Assembly: GCF_038561935.1 (NCBI RefSeq)
Contig: NZ_CP102770.1
Coordinates: 3,100,001-3,164,000, forward strand
Reading direction: 5' to 3'
Source of the DNA: Myxococcus stipitatus
GTDB lineage: Bacteria; Myxococcota; Myxococcia; Myxococcales; Myxococcaceae
Length of the DNA: 64,000 nucleotides
In this document: positions 1 through 9,200 of the stretch, piece after piece
How positions within the stretch are numbered: the stretch's first letter is position 1
Layout of the letters: the number at the start of each line of letters is the position of its first letter
Notes under the pieces: model-generated
Seen by the model: only the letters and a program-made list of their open reading frames with translations
Told to the model about the DNA's origin: nothing
Database searches by the model: none
Translations under genes and position numbers: made by a program

Positions 1-152
1 ACCTGGGCACGCATGGGGCATGGACCCAGGTGGAGTCGCCGGTCATCTCCGTCACCGGCGGCTCGCTCGAGGTGGGCTTCCACTCCCGCGTCACCGCGGG
101 CAATGGCGCCAGCTTCATCCACATGGACGACGTGGAGCTCGTGCGGCTGTAG
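1..152 (+). CDS. C-terminal end of a secreted beta-sandwich (carbohydrate-binding-like) protein, partial
   Basis: Only the last 49 codons lie in the window; the frame is open from base 3 and stops with TAG at 150-152. The peptide has alternating hydrophobic and polar residues (WTQVESPVISVTGG, then VGFHSRV, then FIHMDDVELVRL), the pattern of the last strands of a galactose-binding or CBM-like beta-sandwich, where a closing DDV-x-LV strand is common. This is a fold-level inference from a short stretch. The catalytic part, if any, is upstream of the window. Confidence 0.55.
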   Translation, partial: LGTHGAWTQVESPVISVTGGSLEVGFHSRVTAGNGASFIHMDDVELVRL

Positions 153-159
153 GTGCCGT

Positions 160-188
160 GGGCTCCGGAGCTACTCCTTCCGGAGCCC
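160..188. terminator. Bidirectional hairpin between convergent genes
   Basis: A perfect 10-bp stem (GGGCTCCGGA at 160-169 pairs with TCCGGAGCCC at 179-188) with a 9-base loop sits between the plus-strand stop at 152 and the minus-strand stop at 171. It overlaps the last codons of the DUF1501 gene. No T-tract follows on either strand, as for many GC-rich hairpins, so termination strength is uncertain. Confidence 0.55.
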
Positions 189-1748
189 CACCACCTCGCC
201 GTAGCCGCCGGGGATGAAGAACTCATGGGCCTCCATGCCCATGATGCGCATGGCGGTCGTGACGACGTCGGCAGACCGGGGAACGCGCTTCGAGGGCTTC
301 CCCGTCTCCTCGATGATGTCCACCGGGGTGCCGAGTCCGCGCGTCGTGTACGTCCCCACCTGCCGGTTGGGGGCCACGTTGCCTCCCGCGAAGACGACCG
401 AGGTGTAGGGGTGGTGGTCGTCCGGCAGGTTGTAGCTGCCGTCGCTCGCGCGCGAGGCCCAGCTCCGGCCGAACTCGCTCATCACCAGCACCAGGGAGTC
501 GTCGAGCAGCGTCTTGCCCGGCTTGCCTGGCGCGGGCGTGCTCTTCATCTCGCCCAGGAAGCGCGCGATGCAGTCCATCAGCCCTCGGCCATGCGCGCAG
601 CTGAACGCATGCCCGCTGCCGTTGTGCGTGTCGAAGTCGAGCCGCAGCGAGACATGCAGCGACGTGCACAGGTCCGCCTTGAGCAGACGCAGCGCCATGT
701 CCATCCGCGGGTCCAGCCCGGTGAGGTGGAAGTTCGCGTTGCCGAACGTGTAGGTGAACGTCTCGCTCAGGTAGTTCGCCAGGTACGCGGGGCGGTTCGT
801 CTTCAGCGAGTCGATGCCCTTGGTGCGCTCCAGCAGGGCCACGACGTCCGTCGCCAGCACCCGGGAGACGGATGACAGCGAGCCATGCAGGCCCTCCAGG
901 TAGTTGTCCACCTTCGCCGTCGAGCGACCCATCAGGGGCTGCGCGCGGCCCAGCGCGTAGCGCTCCACGGTGGTCGTCTTGAGGGCGGCCCCGGTGGGAT
1001 TTCCCTTCGCATCCAGCTCCGGGCCTTCCGTGCGCGTGTCCAGGCCGGTCCACCAGGCGTTGTCGGTGGGCTTACCGGAGAGCATCGGCTTGAGGGCGTC
1101 GATGGAGGGCACGCCCACCGGCGAGGCATGTGACGGCAGGCCCATGCCCGCGGGCGTGCCTCGCTCACCCGAGACCACCACGAACGGAAGCGGCCGGGTC
1201 TCCCGGTGCCGCGCGTACAGGTGGTTCGCGATGATGGCGTGCATCGCGGGCGCGCGATAGTCCGCTCCGGCGACGCCACACATCGCGGAGATGAACGCGC
1301 TCGAGTGGTCGTTCGTCCCCTGGTCGATGCCGTGCAGCACGCTGAGCTGCTCGTGCAGCGCGAAGTGCTGATAGCCATACATGAGCGGGCTGAAGGCGCC
1401 GCGCGCCGCGGGGTTCGCCGGGTCCCAGGAGCGCCACGTGCGCAGCGGCTTGTAGGGCCCGTTCTGGGTGCCCAGGCTCACCACCTTGCTCGCGTCGAAG
1501 AAGACAGGCTCGCTGAGGTAGCCCGCGGATGGAGGGACGCAGAGCGGAATCTCCGCGTCCTCCATCGGCGTGAAGTAGTACGCGGGACGGAAGCCGCCCG
1601 GGACGTAGAGCACCACCAGACGGGAGGGGAGGTCCGGCCCGGCGGCCTGCGCCAGGCCCGAGCCGAGGAGCCCCGCGCGTTCGAGGAGCGCCAGCTGACC
1701 GGCGCCCAGGGCCCACTTGAGCAAGGTGCGTCGAGAAGTGTTCGGCAT
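171..1748 (-). CDS. DUF1501-family secreted protein
   Basis: 525 residues. The N-terminus (SRRTLLKWALGAG, then a hydrophobic stretch ending near AQAA) resembles a twin-arginine export signal. The body has features of the DUF1501 (sulfatase-like fold) family: LVVLYVPGGF near residue 43, HGIDQGTNDHSSAF in the middle, and near the C-terminus LLDDSLVLVMSEFGRS followed by a DHHP motif. Biochemical function of the family is not established. The ATG at 1748 has GAGG about 6 bases upstream. It is the last gene of a three-gene set, 12 bp after the preceding stop; the set pairs it with two heme-motif proteins, which suggests a periplasmic redox or polymer-processing role (inference). Confidence 0.85.
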   Translation of the reverse strand: MPNTSRRTLLKWALGAGQLALLERAGLLGSGLAQAAGPDLPSRLVVLYVPGGFRPAYYFTPMEDAEIPLCVPPSAGYLSEPVFFDASKVVSLGTQNGPYKPLRTWRSWDPANPAARGAFSPLMYGYQHFALHEQLSVLHGIDQGTNDHSSAFISAMCGVAGADYRAPAMHAIIANHLYARHRETRPLPFVVVSGERGTPAGMGLPSHASPVGVPSIDALKPMLSGKPTDNAWWTGLDTRTEGPELDAKGNPTGAALKTTTVERYALGRAQPLMGRSTAKVDNYLEGLHGSLSSVSRVLATDVVALLERTKGIDSLKTNRPAYLANYLSETFTYTFGNANFHLTGLDPRMDMALRLLKADLCTSLHVSLRLDFDTHNGSGHAFSCAHGRGLMDCIARFLGEMKSTPAPGKPGKTLLDDSLVLVMSEFGRSWASRASDGSYNLPDDHHPYTSVVFAGGNVAPNRQVGTYTTRGLGTPVDIIEETGKPSKRVPRSADVVTTAMRIMGMEAHEFFIPGGYGEVVGLRKE

Positions 1749-1760
1749 GGGGTCCTCGGC

Positions 1761-2813
1761 TCAGTAGGTGATCCACAGCGGGTGACGGATGAGCGCCGCG
1801 CAGGTGCCCACCCAGGCCAGGCGGGTGCTCTGCGCTTCGAGCGGGAGGTAGACCTGCTCATGCAGCGCCTTCAGCTCCGCGTCCGAGGGAGGCTGTCCCA
1901 GCATGCGCAGGTAGAGGGCGCGCAGGTTCTTCCGCACCGCGTCCGGGTTCTTGGCGGAGGTGTCCGCGAGGGTGACGAAGCGCAGCACCGCCTTGTTGTT
2001 CTGCTTGTCCACCGCGCGCGCGCACCAGGCCTGGGACATCTGGACCAACGCCTGCGCCGCGGAGGGGCCGAAGGACGGGTCCTTCTTGCGGTACTCCAGG
2101 GAGTTGCCGCCCCCCAGCGCCTCGAAGCGCTCGGCGGTTCGCGAGTCGGAGACGTACTCACCGGAGATGCCCGGGGCCCAGTCTCCAGGCCACACGAAGA
2201 ACTTGTTCCAGTTCACCACGTAGGCGCGGTTGCGCCAGTCGGGGTTGCTCGTGCTGACGAAGTCCTCGAGCGTGAGGCCCAGCTGGCTCATCAGGCTCAC
2301 CACCATCTCTTCCGCGGTGAGCCGGCGCACCCGGAACTCGGCGGGGGAGGGCGTGTCCAGGGGCGCGGGAGGCGCCTTCAGGTCGCGAATCCACGCCTCC
2401 ACCTGCGCGATGGTCATCGTCACCCGGCCGCTGGAGACGAGCTGCTCGTACGGCTGTCCCGGCGGCATCTGGGCGTAGCTGCCGGGCGCGGTGCCCTTGA
2501 GCATCTGGATGAGGAGGCTGCCGTCCGGGTCCCCTCGCTTCACGAACCGCTCGTTGTAGACGAGGCCGCTCTCGAACGCGGCGAGCGAGGCGAAGAAGGG
2601 CTTGTTGCCGTTGGTGTGGCAGCCCTCGCAGGCGGGCGCGAGCGCGAGGCGGACCGCGTCGTTGTCGTTCTCCGGCGCGCAGGTGCCGCCGCCTCCCGCG
2701 TCCGGTGGCCCGTCGTTCCGGTTCTGGTAGGAGCTGTCACCGAAGCACGCGCCCTGGCTGAGCGCGAGCACGGCCAGCACCAGGGCCCTCATCCTCCACT
2801 GGGGTGCGCGCAT
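1761..2813 (-). CDS. Secreted lipoprotein with one c-type heme motif
   Basis: 350 residues. The start ATG (2813-2811) overlaps the preceding stop by one base (TGATG), implying translational coupling. A lipoprotein signal ends at LSQGAC (Cys23). A c-type heme motif CEGCH lies at residues 62-66 and is followed by a DPDGSLL-x2-ML stretch and MPPGQ, typical of the cytochrome-like modules found with DUF1585/DUF1588/DUF1592 proteins of planctomycetes and myxobacteria. The C-terminal two thirds (RRLTAEEMVVSLM, then LRALYLRMLGQPPSDAE) look like the helical partner region. It probably works with its two operon neighbours. The electron-transfer role is inferred from the heme motif only. Confidence 0.8.
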   Translation of the reverse strand: MRAPQWRMRALVLAVLALSQGACFGDSSYQNRNDGPPDAGGGGTCAPENDNDAVRLALAPACEGCHTNGNKPFFASLAAFESGLVYNERFVKRGDPDGSLLIQMLKGTAPGSYAQMPPGQPYEQLVSSGRVTMTIAQVEAWIRDLKAPPAPLDTPSPAEFRVRRLTAEEMVVSLMSQLGLTLEDFVSTSNPDWRNRAYVVNWNKFFVWPGDWAPGISGEYVSDSRTAERFEALGGGNSLEYRKKDPSFGPSAAQALVQMSQAWCARAVDKQNNKAVLRFVTLADTSAKNPDAVRKNLRALYLRMLGQPPSDAELKALHEQVYLPLEAQSTRLAWVGTCAALIRHPLWITY

Positions 2814-4660
2814 CACAGGCCCCTCCGCAGCTCGGACTGCTCGAAGAGATGGCGGATGAAGGGACGGAGCTTGCGCTCCCCCGCGACGAACTCCTTCGCG
2901 AGCTTGTCGATGAAGCCCTTCTCCGTGGCCGGGTTCAGCTCCCGGCCGATGAACATCGCGTAGACCTTCCGGGCCACACACCGGTCGAACTCACCGGAGC
3001 GCACCAGCAGCTTGCCGAAGCCCAGCGGGCCCATGGTGCCGTCGCCGTGCTCCCCCAAGAGCGTGTACGACTCCGGCATCGTGTCGAGCAGCACCGCCTC
3101 CGGGTTCTCCTTGAGCTGCTCCGGGGTGACGGGGGTGAGGACGGTGTTGGGCAGGAAGGCGTTCTTCCACCGCAGGCCCGGCGCGGTGCCGGTGTGCGGG
3201 TAGCGGCCGGATATCCATTCCGCGGTGACGCGCTGGTTGCCCATGCCGCCGATGAAGGGCCAGGGGACGTAGTAGCTGGGGAACGGCGTGAAGTCCCAGC
3301 GCTTGAAGGCGATGGCCGCGGGGTCCAGCGTCTTGTGGCAGTGCAGGCAGGTGCCACCCGTCGCCGGGTCTATCTCCAGCGGCGGGAAGTGCACGTCCGC
3401 GGGGGGCGGCGAGAAGTTCTGGCAGGCGAAGATCTCCAGGAAGCGCGCGGCCCGGACGCGTTCGCGGGGGAAGGAGGACATCGACCCCATCATGGTGAGG
3501 ACGCCCGCCGCGGGCAGGCCCAGGGGCGCTTCCTTCGTCGTGCGCGGGTCGAAGCGGTAGGTGCGCTCCATGCTGCCGGAGCGGGACTTGTCGGCGGTGA
3601 GCGAGAGGTGGAACGGCTCCAGCTCCTCCACCACGAACTCGCGCCAGGCCTGCGGGTCGTTCGGCGTCGGGTGCAGCGGGTCTCGCGGGGCGCTGTCCGC
3701 GTCCGGCCGCCACCAGGTGGTGTTCTTGTCCACCACGTTGCTGCCCATCTGCCGGCCGAAGCGGATGTACAGCGCGCGCAGCCAGTTGGTTCCGACCGAG
3801 TAGTTGCCGACGACGAGGTCGGAGAGGGGGCGGTCGTGCCACGCGAGGTGCGCGAACAGGCGCGCGGGCTCCTCGTAGGGGTGGCGGCGCTGGCCGTTGA
3901 GGCTCCCGGTGCCCGAGGAATTCAGGCCGGCGAGCGGAGCGCACCACATGAGGTTGGGGCCACAGCCGCAGCCCTTCTGGATGCTCGGGTCGTAGTAGCC
4001 GCCGGAGGCGACACCACAGTCCAGCGTCTTCCCGGTGGTGGCGTCGACAATCTCCTTGATGTCGGAGCCCGCGAGGCCCAGCACCTGGACGGCGGTGCCC
4101 GGGGCCCACCAGGGCTCGACGGTGTTCACGGTCGGCACGGCGGGGTTGCCGGCCGCGTCCTTGTCGGCGCATTGCTGGCCCGGGTCCTTGTTCGGGCCGA
4201 ACTCGTTCACCGAGTAGTACGCGCCCGGGTGCAGGGTGTTGTCGGCGCACCGATGCAGGTGGCCGGACATGTCGCCCTGGTAGGCATCCCCGCTGGCGCC
4301 CGTGGTGTAGGCGCCCACGGCAATCCACTCGTGGCCGAAGCGCAGCATGCGCTCGTAGAACTTCGGCGAGGCGAGCACCTCGTCGAGCGTCGAGCGGAGG
4401 AGCGCGGTCCGGGCCTCGGGAGTGGCGGCGGCGGCCATGGCTTCGTACTGCTCGAACGTCGGCGTCGACCCCGTGAGCCCGAGCACGATGCGGCGCAGCA
4501 CGCGCGTGTCGCTCATCGCGTCCTTGGGCGGCTCTCCCGGTGTGGAGGGCTCGGGGCGAGGCTCACATTGCTGCGCATGCGCGTCGGGAACGACAGGCCC
4601 GGACAGCGCGAACAGCACGGCCGCGAGGGCCGCGCTCTTCTGGTGCAGGTGCCAGTGCAT
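2813..4660 (-). CDS. Secreted DUF1549/DUF1588-like protein with one c-type heme motif
   Basis: 615 residues with a Sec-type signal ending around DAHA-QQ. The N-terminal region (RVLRRIVLGLTGSTPTFEQ and LASPKFYERMLRFGHEWI) resembles the DUF1549 fold. A CLHCH heme motif is at residues 438-442, followed by KTLDPAA, the usual arrangement in DUF1588-type domains. The C-terminus (EFDRCVARKVYAMFIGREL, then LRPFIRHLFEQSEL) resembles DUF1585-like tails. First gene of the three-gene operon running down to 171. There is no clear Shine-Dalgarno sequence before the ATG at 4660. Family assignment is by motif; function of these domains is poorly known. Confidence 0.78.
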   Translation of the reverse strand: MHWHLHQKSAALAAVLFALSGPVVPDAHAQQCEPRPEPSTPGEPPKDAMSDTRVLRRIVLGLTGSTPTFEQYEAMAAAATPEARTALLRSTLDEVLASPKFYERMLRFGHEWIAVGAYTTGASGDAYQGDMSGHLHRCADNTLHPGAYYSVNEFGPNKDPGQQCADKDAAGNPAVPTVNTVEPWWAPGTAVQVLGLAGSDIKEIVDATTGKTLDCGVASGGYYDPSIQKGCGCGPNLMWCAPLAGLNSSGTGSLNGQRRHPYEEPARLFAHLAWHDRPLSDLVVGNYSVGTNWLRALYIRFGRQMGSNVVDKNTTWWRPDADSAPRDPLHPTPNDPQAWREFVVEELEPFHLSLTADKSRSGSMERTYRFDPRTTKEAPLGLPAAGVLTMMGSMSSFPRERVRAARFLEIFACQNFSPPPADVHFPPLEIDPATGGTCLHCHKTLDPAAIAFKRWDFTPFPSYYVPWPFIGGMGNQRVTAEWISGRYPHTGTAPGLRWKNAFLPNTVLTPVTPEQLKENPEAVLLDTMPESYTLLGEHGDGTMGPLGFGKLLVRSGEFDRCVARKVYAMFIGRELNPATEKGFIDKLAKEFVAGERKLRPFIRHLFEQSELRRGL

Positions 4661-4704
4661 ACATGCGACAATAGCAGCAATTGCAACGACAAAGCACGGG
4701 GAGT

Positions 4705-4719
4705 GATGTCTGTCATTCC
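4705..4719. repeat. 15-bp repeated word, copy 1 (REP-like)
   Basis: The 15-mer GATGTCTGTCATTCC occurs here and again at 5233-5247. In this copy it runs into a small hairpin (CATTC, CGCGA, GAATG), resembling intergenic REP-type elements. Both copies are in noncoding DNA flanking the small lipoprotein gene at 4805. Confidence 0.4.
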
Positions 4720-4770
4720 GCGAGAATGCGGGGTGGACTCCCCTCTACACCTCTCGGACTCCGGTGCGGC

Positions 4771-4794
4771 GAGCCCCCTGGAGGAAGGGGGCTC
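4771..4794 (-). terminator. Hairpin terminator after the small lipoprotein gene
   Basis: A perfect 8-bp stem (GAGCCCCC at 4771-4778 and GGGGGCTC at 4787-4794) with an 8-base loop lies 10 bp beyond the minus-strand stop at 4805. There is no U-tract, so it may need Rho or may act simply as a 3-prime-end stabiliser. Confidence 0.5.
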
Positions 4795-4804
4795 GGGCTT
4801 GCCA

Positions 4805-5119
4805 CTACTTGAAGCAGAGAGTGGTTGTCGTCAGCACATCGGTCCGCTTGACCAGCTCGACCGTCTTGCAGGACTCCCCGGGGCCACAGGCGTCATCGTT
4901 CGCGCAGCGGCGGTGGCACTGACGGTCGCCCTTCTCCTCCTGACAGGAGAGGTTCCCATCTCGGGAGGGAGGGCCACAGACCTGGCTGACGTAGCACTCC
5001 TCCTGGGCATCGGCGCACGCGTCGGTGAAGGAGCAGGCGGCAAGGGAGGACCGGGGGGCGTCGTCGCCACAGCCGGGGGTGAACAGGAGGCACAGCACGC
5101 TCAGCAGTCGCAGTCGCAT
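4805..5119 (-). CDS. Small cysteine-rich lipoprotein
   Basis: 104 residues. The signal (MRLRLLSVLCLLFTPGC) ends in a lipobox with Cys17. After it come ten Cys residues spaced as in small disulfide-knot domains (AACSFTDAC, EECYVSQVC, then CHRRCANDDACGPGESC), a type seen in many secreted myxobacterial proteins. Only one ATG is available in this reading frame before the signal, at 5119. Function unknown; the disulfides would form in the periplasm or outside the cell. It is not coupled to the heme-protein operon. Confidence 0.75.
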   Translation of the reverse strand: MRLRLLSVLCLLFTPGCGDDAPRSSLAACSFTDACADAQEECYVSQVCGPPSRDGNLSCQEEKGDRQCHRRCANDDACGPGESCKTVELVKRTDVLTTTTLCFK

Positions 5120-5232
5120 CAGGACCCAGGGAGAAAGGGGTTCCCCTTTATACGCTGTCCGTGGGCGAAGCTGGCTCGGAGCGTGGGCTTTTCTTCGACA
5201 GTGGGTCTCCGTGATATGTCTTGGGCGCGACG

Positions 5233-5247
5233 GATGTCTGTCATTCC
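5233..5247. repeat. 15-bp repeated word, copy 2
   Basis: Second copy of the 15-mer at 4705-4719, 528 bp away and in the same orientation. This copy lies in the 189-bp gap between the divergent lipoprotein gene and the kinase gene. Confidence 0.4.
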
Positions 5248-5308
5248 AGGGCCATGGGCGGAGAGAGTGACACGGCCGGTCGCGTCCGGCGGGAGGTCGA
5301 CGGGCTGT

Positions 5309-6238
5309 ATGCGAACGCTCCAGATTCCCACGAGGGTGCGGCGGACCGCGTCCAGTCTGGGGCCCGAGGGTGAGGGCTGGTTGGCGAGCCTGCCCGGCCG
5401 GGTCGCGCGACTCGAGGCGCGCTGGGCCATCACGGTCGGCGAAGTGCTTGAAGGTGGGAGCGCGGCCTTTGTCGCGAGGGTCCGGATGGTGTCCGGCGAG
5501 GGGGTCCTCAAGATTGCGCTTCCGGACCCACGGCTTCCGGCACAGGCCCGGGTTCTTGAGGTCGCGCGGGGGCATGGCTATGCGCGATTGCTCCAGGTCG
5601 ACCTCGAGGAGCAGGCGCTCCTGCTCGAAGCCCTGGGCCCCACCCTGGAGCAGCTCGCGTTGCCCGTGGAGCGGCAGCTCGACATCCTCTGCGACATGCT
5701 GGTCCGCGCCTGGGAGGTCCCGACCTGGGAGCCTCGGACCCGGGAGGTGGCGGAAGCGAAGGCGCGAGAGCTGCACACGCTGGTGAGCCGGTTGTGGGCG
5801 CAGTGGGGGCATTCCTGTTCGACGCGGGTGTTCGACCAAGCGCTGCGCTTCATCGAGCACCGCGCCGCCAGGGCGGAACCAGGACGCATGGTGGTGGCTC
5901 ATGGCGACCCGCATCCCGCGAACGCGCTTCGTGTCATGTCTCAGCGCGTCGGTTCGGGGCCTGGCTTTCTCTTCATCGACCCGGATGGGCTTCACGTCGA
6001 GCCCTCATATGACCTGGGTGTCGTCCTGCGCGATTGGTGTCCGGAGCTGCTCGCGGGAGAGGCCGCGTCGATGGCGCGGATGTACTGCCAGCGTCTCGCG
6101 CGCAATACCGGTGTCGACGCTCAGGCCATCTGGGAGTGGGGCTACGTCGAGCGCGTGTCGACGGGGCTCTACCTGTCGACGCTCGACAGGGAACTCGGGC
6201 GCCCCTTCCTCGAGACGGCCGAGCTCCTCCTCGATTGA
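5309..6238 (+). CDS. Aminoglycoside/hydroxyurea 6-phosphotransferase-family kinase (APH(6)-like)
   Basis: 309 residues. The kinase-like signature is clear: VVAHGDPHPAN with catalytic Asp200 and, 24 residues on, FIDPDG with metal-binding Asp224, followed by EPSYDLGVVLRDW. This order matches the streptomycin 6-kinase family (PF04655). The N-lobe has VGEVLEGGSAAFVARVR and VLKIALP, fitting nucleotide binding. The family O-phosphorylates streptomycin or related alcohols. ATG 5309 is chosen, with GGAGG 12 bases upstream; an in-frame ATG at 5234 is possible. It stands alone, with no linked biosynthetic genes, so intrinsic resistance or phosphorylation of another metabolite are both open. Substrate is inferred, not shown. 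Confidence 0.8.
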   Translation: MRTLQIPTRVRRTASSLGPEGEGWLASLPGRVARLEARWAITVGEVLEGGSAAFVARVRMVSGEGVLKIALPDPRLPAQARVLEVARGHGYARLLQVDLEEQALLLEALGPTLEQLALPVERQLDILCDMLVRAWEVPTWEPRTREVAEAKARELHTLVSRLWAQWGHSCSTRVFDQALRFIEHRAARAEPGRMVVAHGDPHPANALRVMSQRVGSGPGFLFIDPDGLHVEPSYDLGVVLRDWCPELLAGEAASMARMYCQRLARNTGVDAQAIWEWGYVERVSTGLYLSTLDRELGRPFLETAELLLD

Positions 6239-6253
6239 CGTTCGATGTCCGGG

Positions 6254-9200
6254 CTACGGGGCCGACGAAGCCGTCACCGGCTGGTGCGCGTCGAGCGCCA
6301 TGTAGATTGCGAACCACGCCAGATACGTGCGCCACGCCGGGTCGCGCTGGTCGAGCAGGGAGCGTCGTGCCTGGCTCATTCGCCCGGGGGCATCGAAGGG
6401 CATCGGCGTGCCGCCGTTCGAGTGCAGCTGCGCCGCGAACCACAGCACATCCAACTGACCGGCATCGACCGGCGCATGCGTGCGCGCCATCAACGCGTCC
6501 GCGTGCTCCAGCGCCTTGCCCAGCCACCGCGCTGCCTGCGCCGGGTCCTGCCGGTCCACCGCGTTCTCCGCCAGCCGCATCTCCGCCAGCGTCACCGCGC
6601 GGATGTCTTCGTCCCGGTCCAGCTGGTCGAACTGGTCCAGGAACAGCGCCCGTCGCTGTTCGAGCGCCCGAGCGGCGGCGTCCAGTCTCCCGAGCCGCGT
6701 CTCCGCGTTCGCCCGCAGGCCCGAGGCGATGATGCGGTAGGTGCGCTGCACGTGCTCGGGCGTGGAGCGCGACCACTTCAGCGCCGCTCGCACCTCGGGT
6801 GTCGCCAGGTCTCGCTCCACCTGGTCCAGGTCCTCCAGCGTCCGCTGGGGCTGCCCCACCCCCAACGCCGCCGCACAGCGGGCCAGCCGCACCACCAGCC
6901 GGTTGCGCAGCCCTTCCTCATCACGAGGGCTCGCCTCCACGACGGGCATCTCCCGGTCATAGAGCGCCAGCGCGCGCTCGAACTTCCCGGCGGCGAGGTT
7001 GTAGAGCGCCGCGCGGTCCGTCACCAGCGGGGCGAACCGGGCCAGCTTCGGCGCCGCGTCCACCATGGCCAGGGCCTGGTCCGCCGCCTTCGCCGCCTCC
7101 TCCTCACGTCCGACATGCAGGAGCGCTCGCGCCCGCGCCAGCGAGACGGCGAGCCCCGCCCAGTTGTCCACGTAGGGCAGCTTGTCCCGCTGCTCCAGAT
7201 AGCCGAGGGCGATGTGGAAGTTGCCCACCTGGGTGTGCAGCATCCCCAGCGCGCCGAGAATCATCGCCTTGTAGCGGACATTGTTCCGCATCAGGTCCAG
7301 CGCGACCATGTAGTGCCGGTTGGCGCGCTCCGCGGAGGCGGGCGTCCGGCTCCGGAGGAAGTCCTCGTGATGGATGGCGCCCAGGAGCGCCTGCACCGCG
7401 CGCTGGTTCTTGAGCTCCGGCCACGCCGAGCGCAGCTCCTTCACCGCCGCCTTCACCGCCAGGGCATGCGCCTGGTCATCCTCCAGCTTGGGGAGCTGGC
7501 GCGCCATGACGTAGGCCTTCACGAAGTGCGCGAGCGGCCTGGCCATGTTCGCGGACGTGGTGGTGACCTCCTTCTCCACCACCTCGGGGGCGACGCCCGC
7601 GCGCAGGCGCAGGTTCACCGACTCGACGGCGCTCTCCAGCGAGCCCGTCCGCTGCGTCACGAGGTCGAAGTCCGCGCGGGCTTCGTCCTTCTTCTGCCGC
7701 GCCAGCCTGCGATAGGCGCGCCCCATCATCGCGCGGCGGAACAGCCGCTCGGCCCGGCGTCGCTCCTCGGTGGCGGCGGGGGCATCATCGACGTAGAGCG
7801 TGGCCAGCGCCTCCAGCACTCCATCCGCGCCCAGCCCCGAGGCACGCTCGACGGCGTCCTGCACCAACGCTCGCCGGCGCAGCGGGTCCTGCTGCTGGCG
7901 ATAGAACGCCACCAGCGCCTCGCGGACCTGACGGGGCGGGCGCTCCTCGTGTATCGCATTGACGTGCCGCCCCAGCTCCAGGGCGAATGCGAAGGCGGAG
8001 CCCTCGGGCGCGGTGCTCCGGGCCTGCGCCATCGCGGCATCCGCCTCCGCGTAGGGCCGCCCCCGGTAGAGCGCGGCGACAGCGGCGCGCGCGAAGTCGA
8101 GCTGGTCGTCCGCCGGGAAGGTCTTGTGCTGGGAGAACCGGCGCCCCAGGTCGACCAGGGCCTCGCGGTCATCGAGCTTGCGGTACAGCGAGTCCGCCTG
8201 GTCGTAATAGGCCTCCAGCACCCCGCGAGGCGTGTTGTCGGCGAGCTGTGCCGACTCCAGCTCCCGCCGTGCCCGCGTGAAGTCGCCCGCGGACTCCGCC
8301 ATCTCGCTGCGGACCACGTGCAGGAGGACCGCCGTGGGTGGACTGGCCGGGACGGGCGGAGACTGCGCTTCCAGCCGTTCGCGCTCGGCCTCGCTCAGCT
8401 CGTCCACCATGCGACCACGCTCGCGCTCCTTCATCGCCCGCCGGTGGTCGATGAGGATGCGCAGCGGCTCTTCCAGTCCCTCGGTGGCGGGGTCGCTCAC
8501 CCGACCCATCTGGTCGGCGTAGAACCTCGCCGCGTTGAAGTCCTCGAAGGCCAGGTGCAGCCGGCTCAGGCGCATCATCAACAACCGGCGCAGCCGGGGA
8601 CGCGTCTCCAGCAACATGCGATGGCGGTAGAGCAGGAGCAGGTCCGCGCGCCGCCCGGCCATCTTCAGCTCGTCGCTGATGCGCCGCGCCTCCCACGTGC
8701 TGGGGACCTGTCCATCCAGCGGCAGCTGATACACATCCAACGACTGTGAGCGCGAGCACGTCGCGATGAGGGCCGAGGACGCGGGCGACGGGTACTGACA
8801 GTTCCAGGACTCGCTGGTGAGCTGCACGGGGCTCGCGGCCACGGCCTGCTCGGGCGCGTCATCGCGCTCCGGCGCGAAGGGCACGCGGAACAGCACCCCG
8901 GTGTCGCTGGCGTCAATCACGCCATCCGCGTTGGAGTCGGTGAAGAACTGCACGACGTACAGGAAGCGCCCGTCGCGAGAGAACACCGGCTGCCCGGTCT
9001 GTCCCGGCAGGTCCAGCGCCAGCGCGACAGGGGCCGAGCCCGGACGGTCCAACCGCAGGGCCTCCAGATGGGTCGACGCCCTCGCGGCGAAGCCAGGCCC
9101 CACGGCCTTCACGGAGCGCTCGACGGGCACGTACACCAGCCAGCGTCCATCCGGGGTGAGGGTGGGGCTGGTCAGGTTGCGCTCGACGAGTGGCTTCACG

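Noticed and set aside
2804..6238. A very long plus-strand open frame running opposite the heme-protein operon and into the kinase gene
   Set aside because: Only the last 310 codons (from 5309) have protein-like composition. The rest is the antisense of well-supported genes, an effect of high third-position GC.
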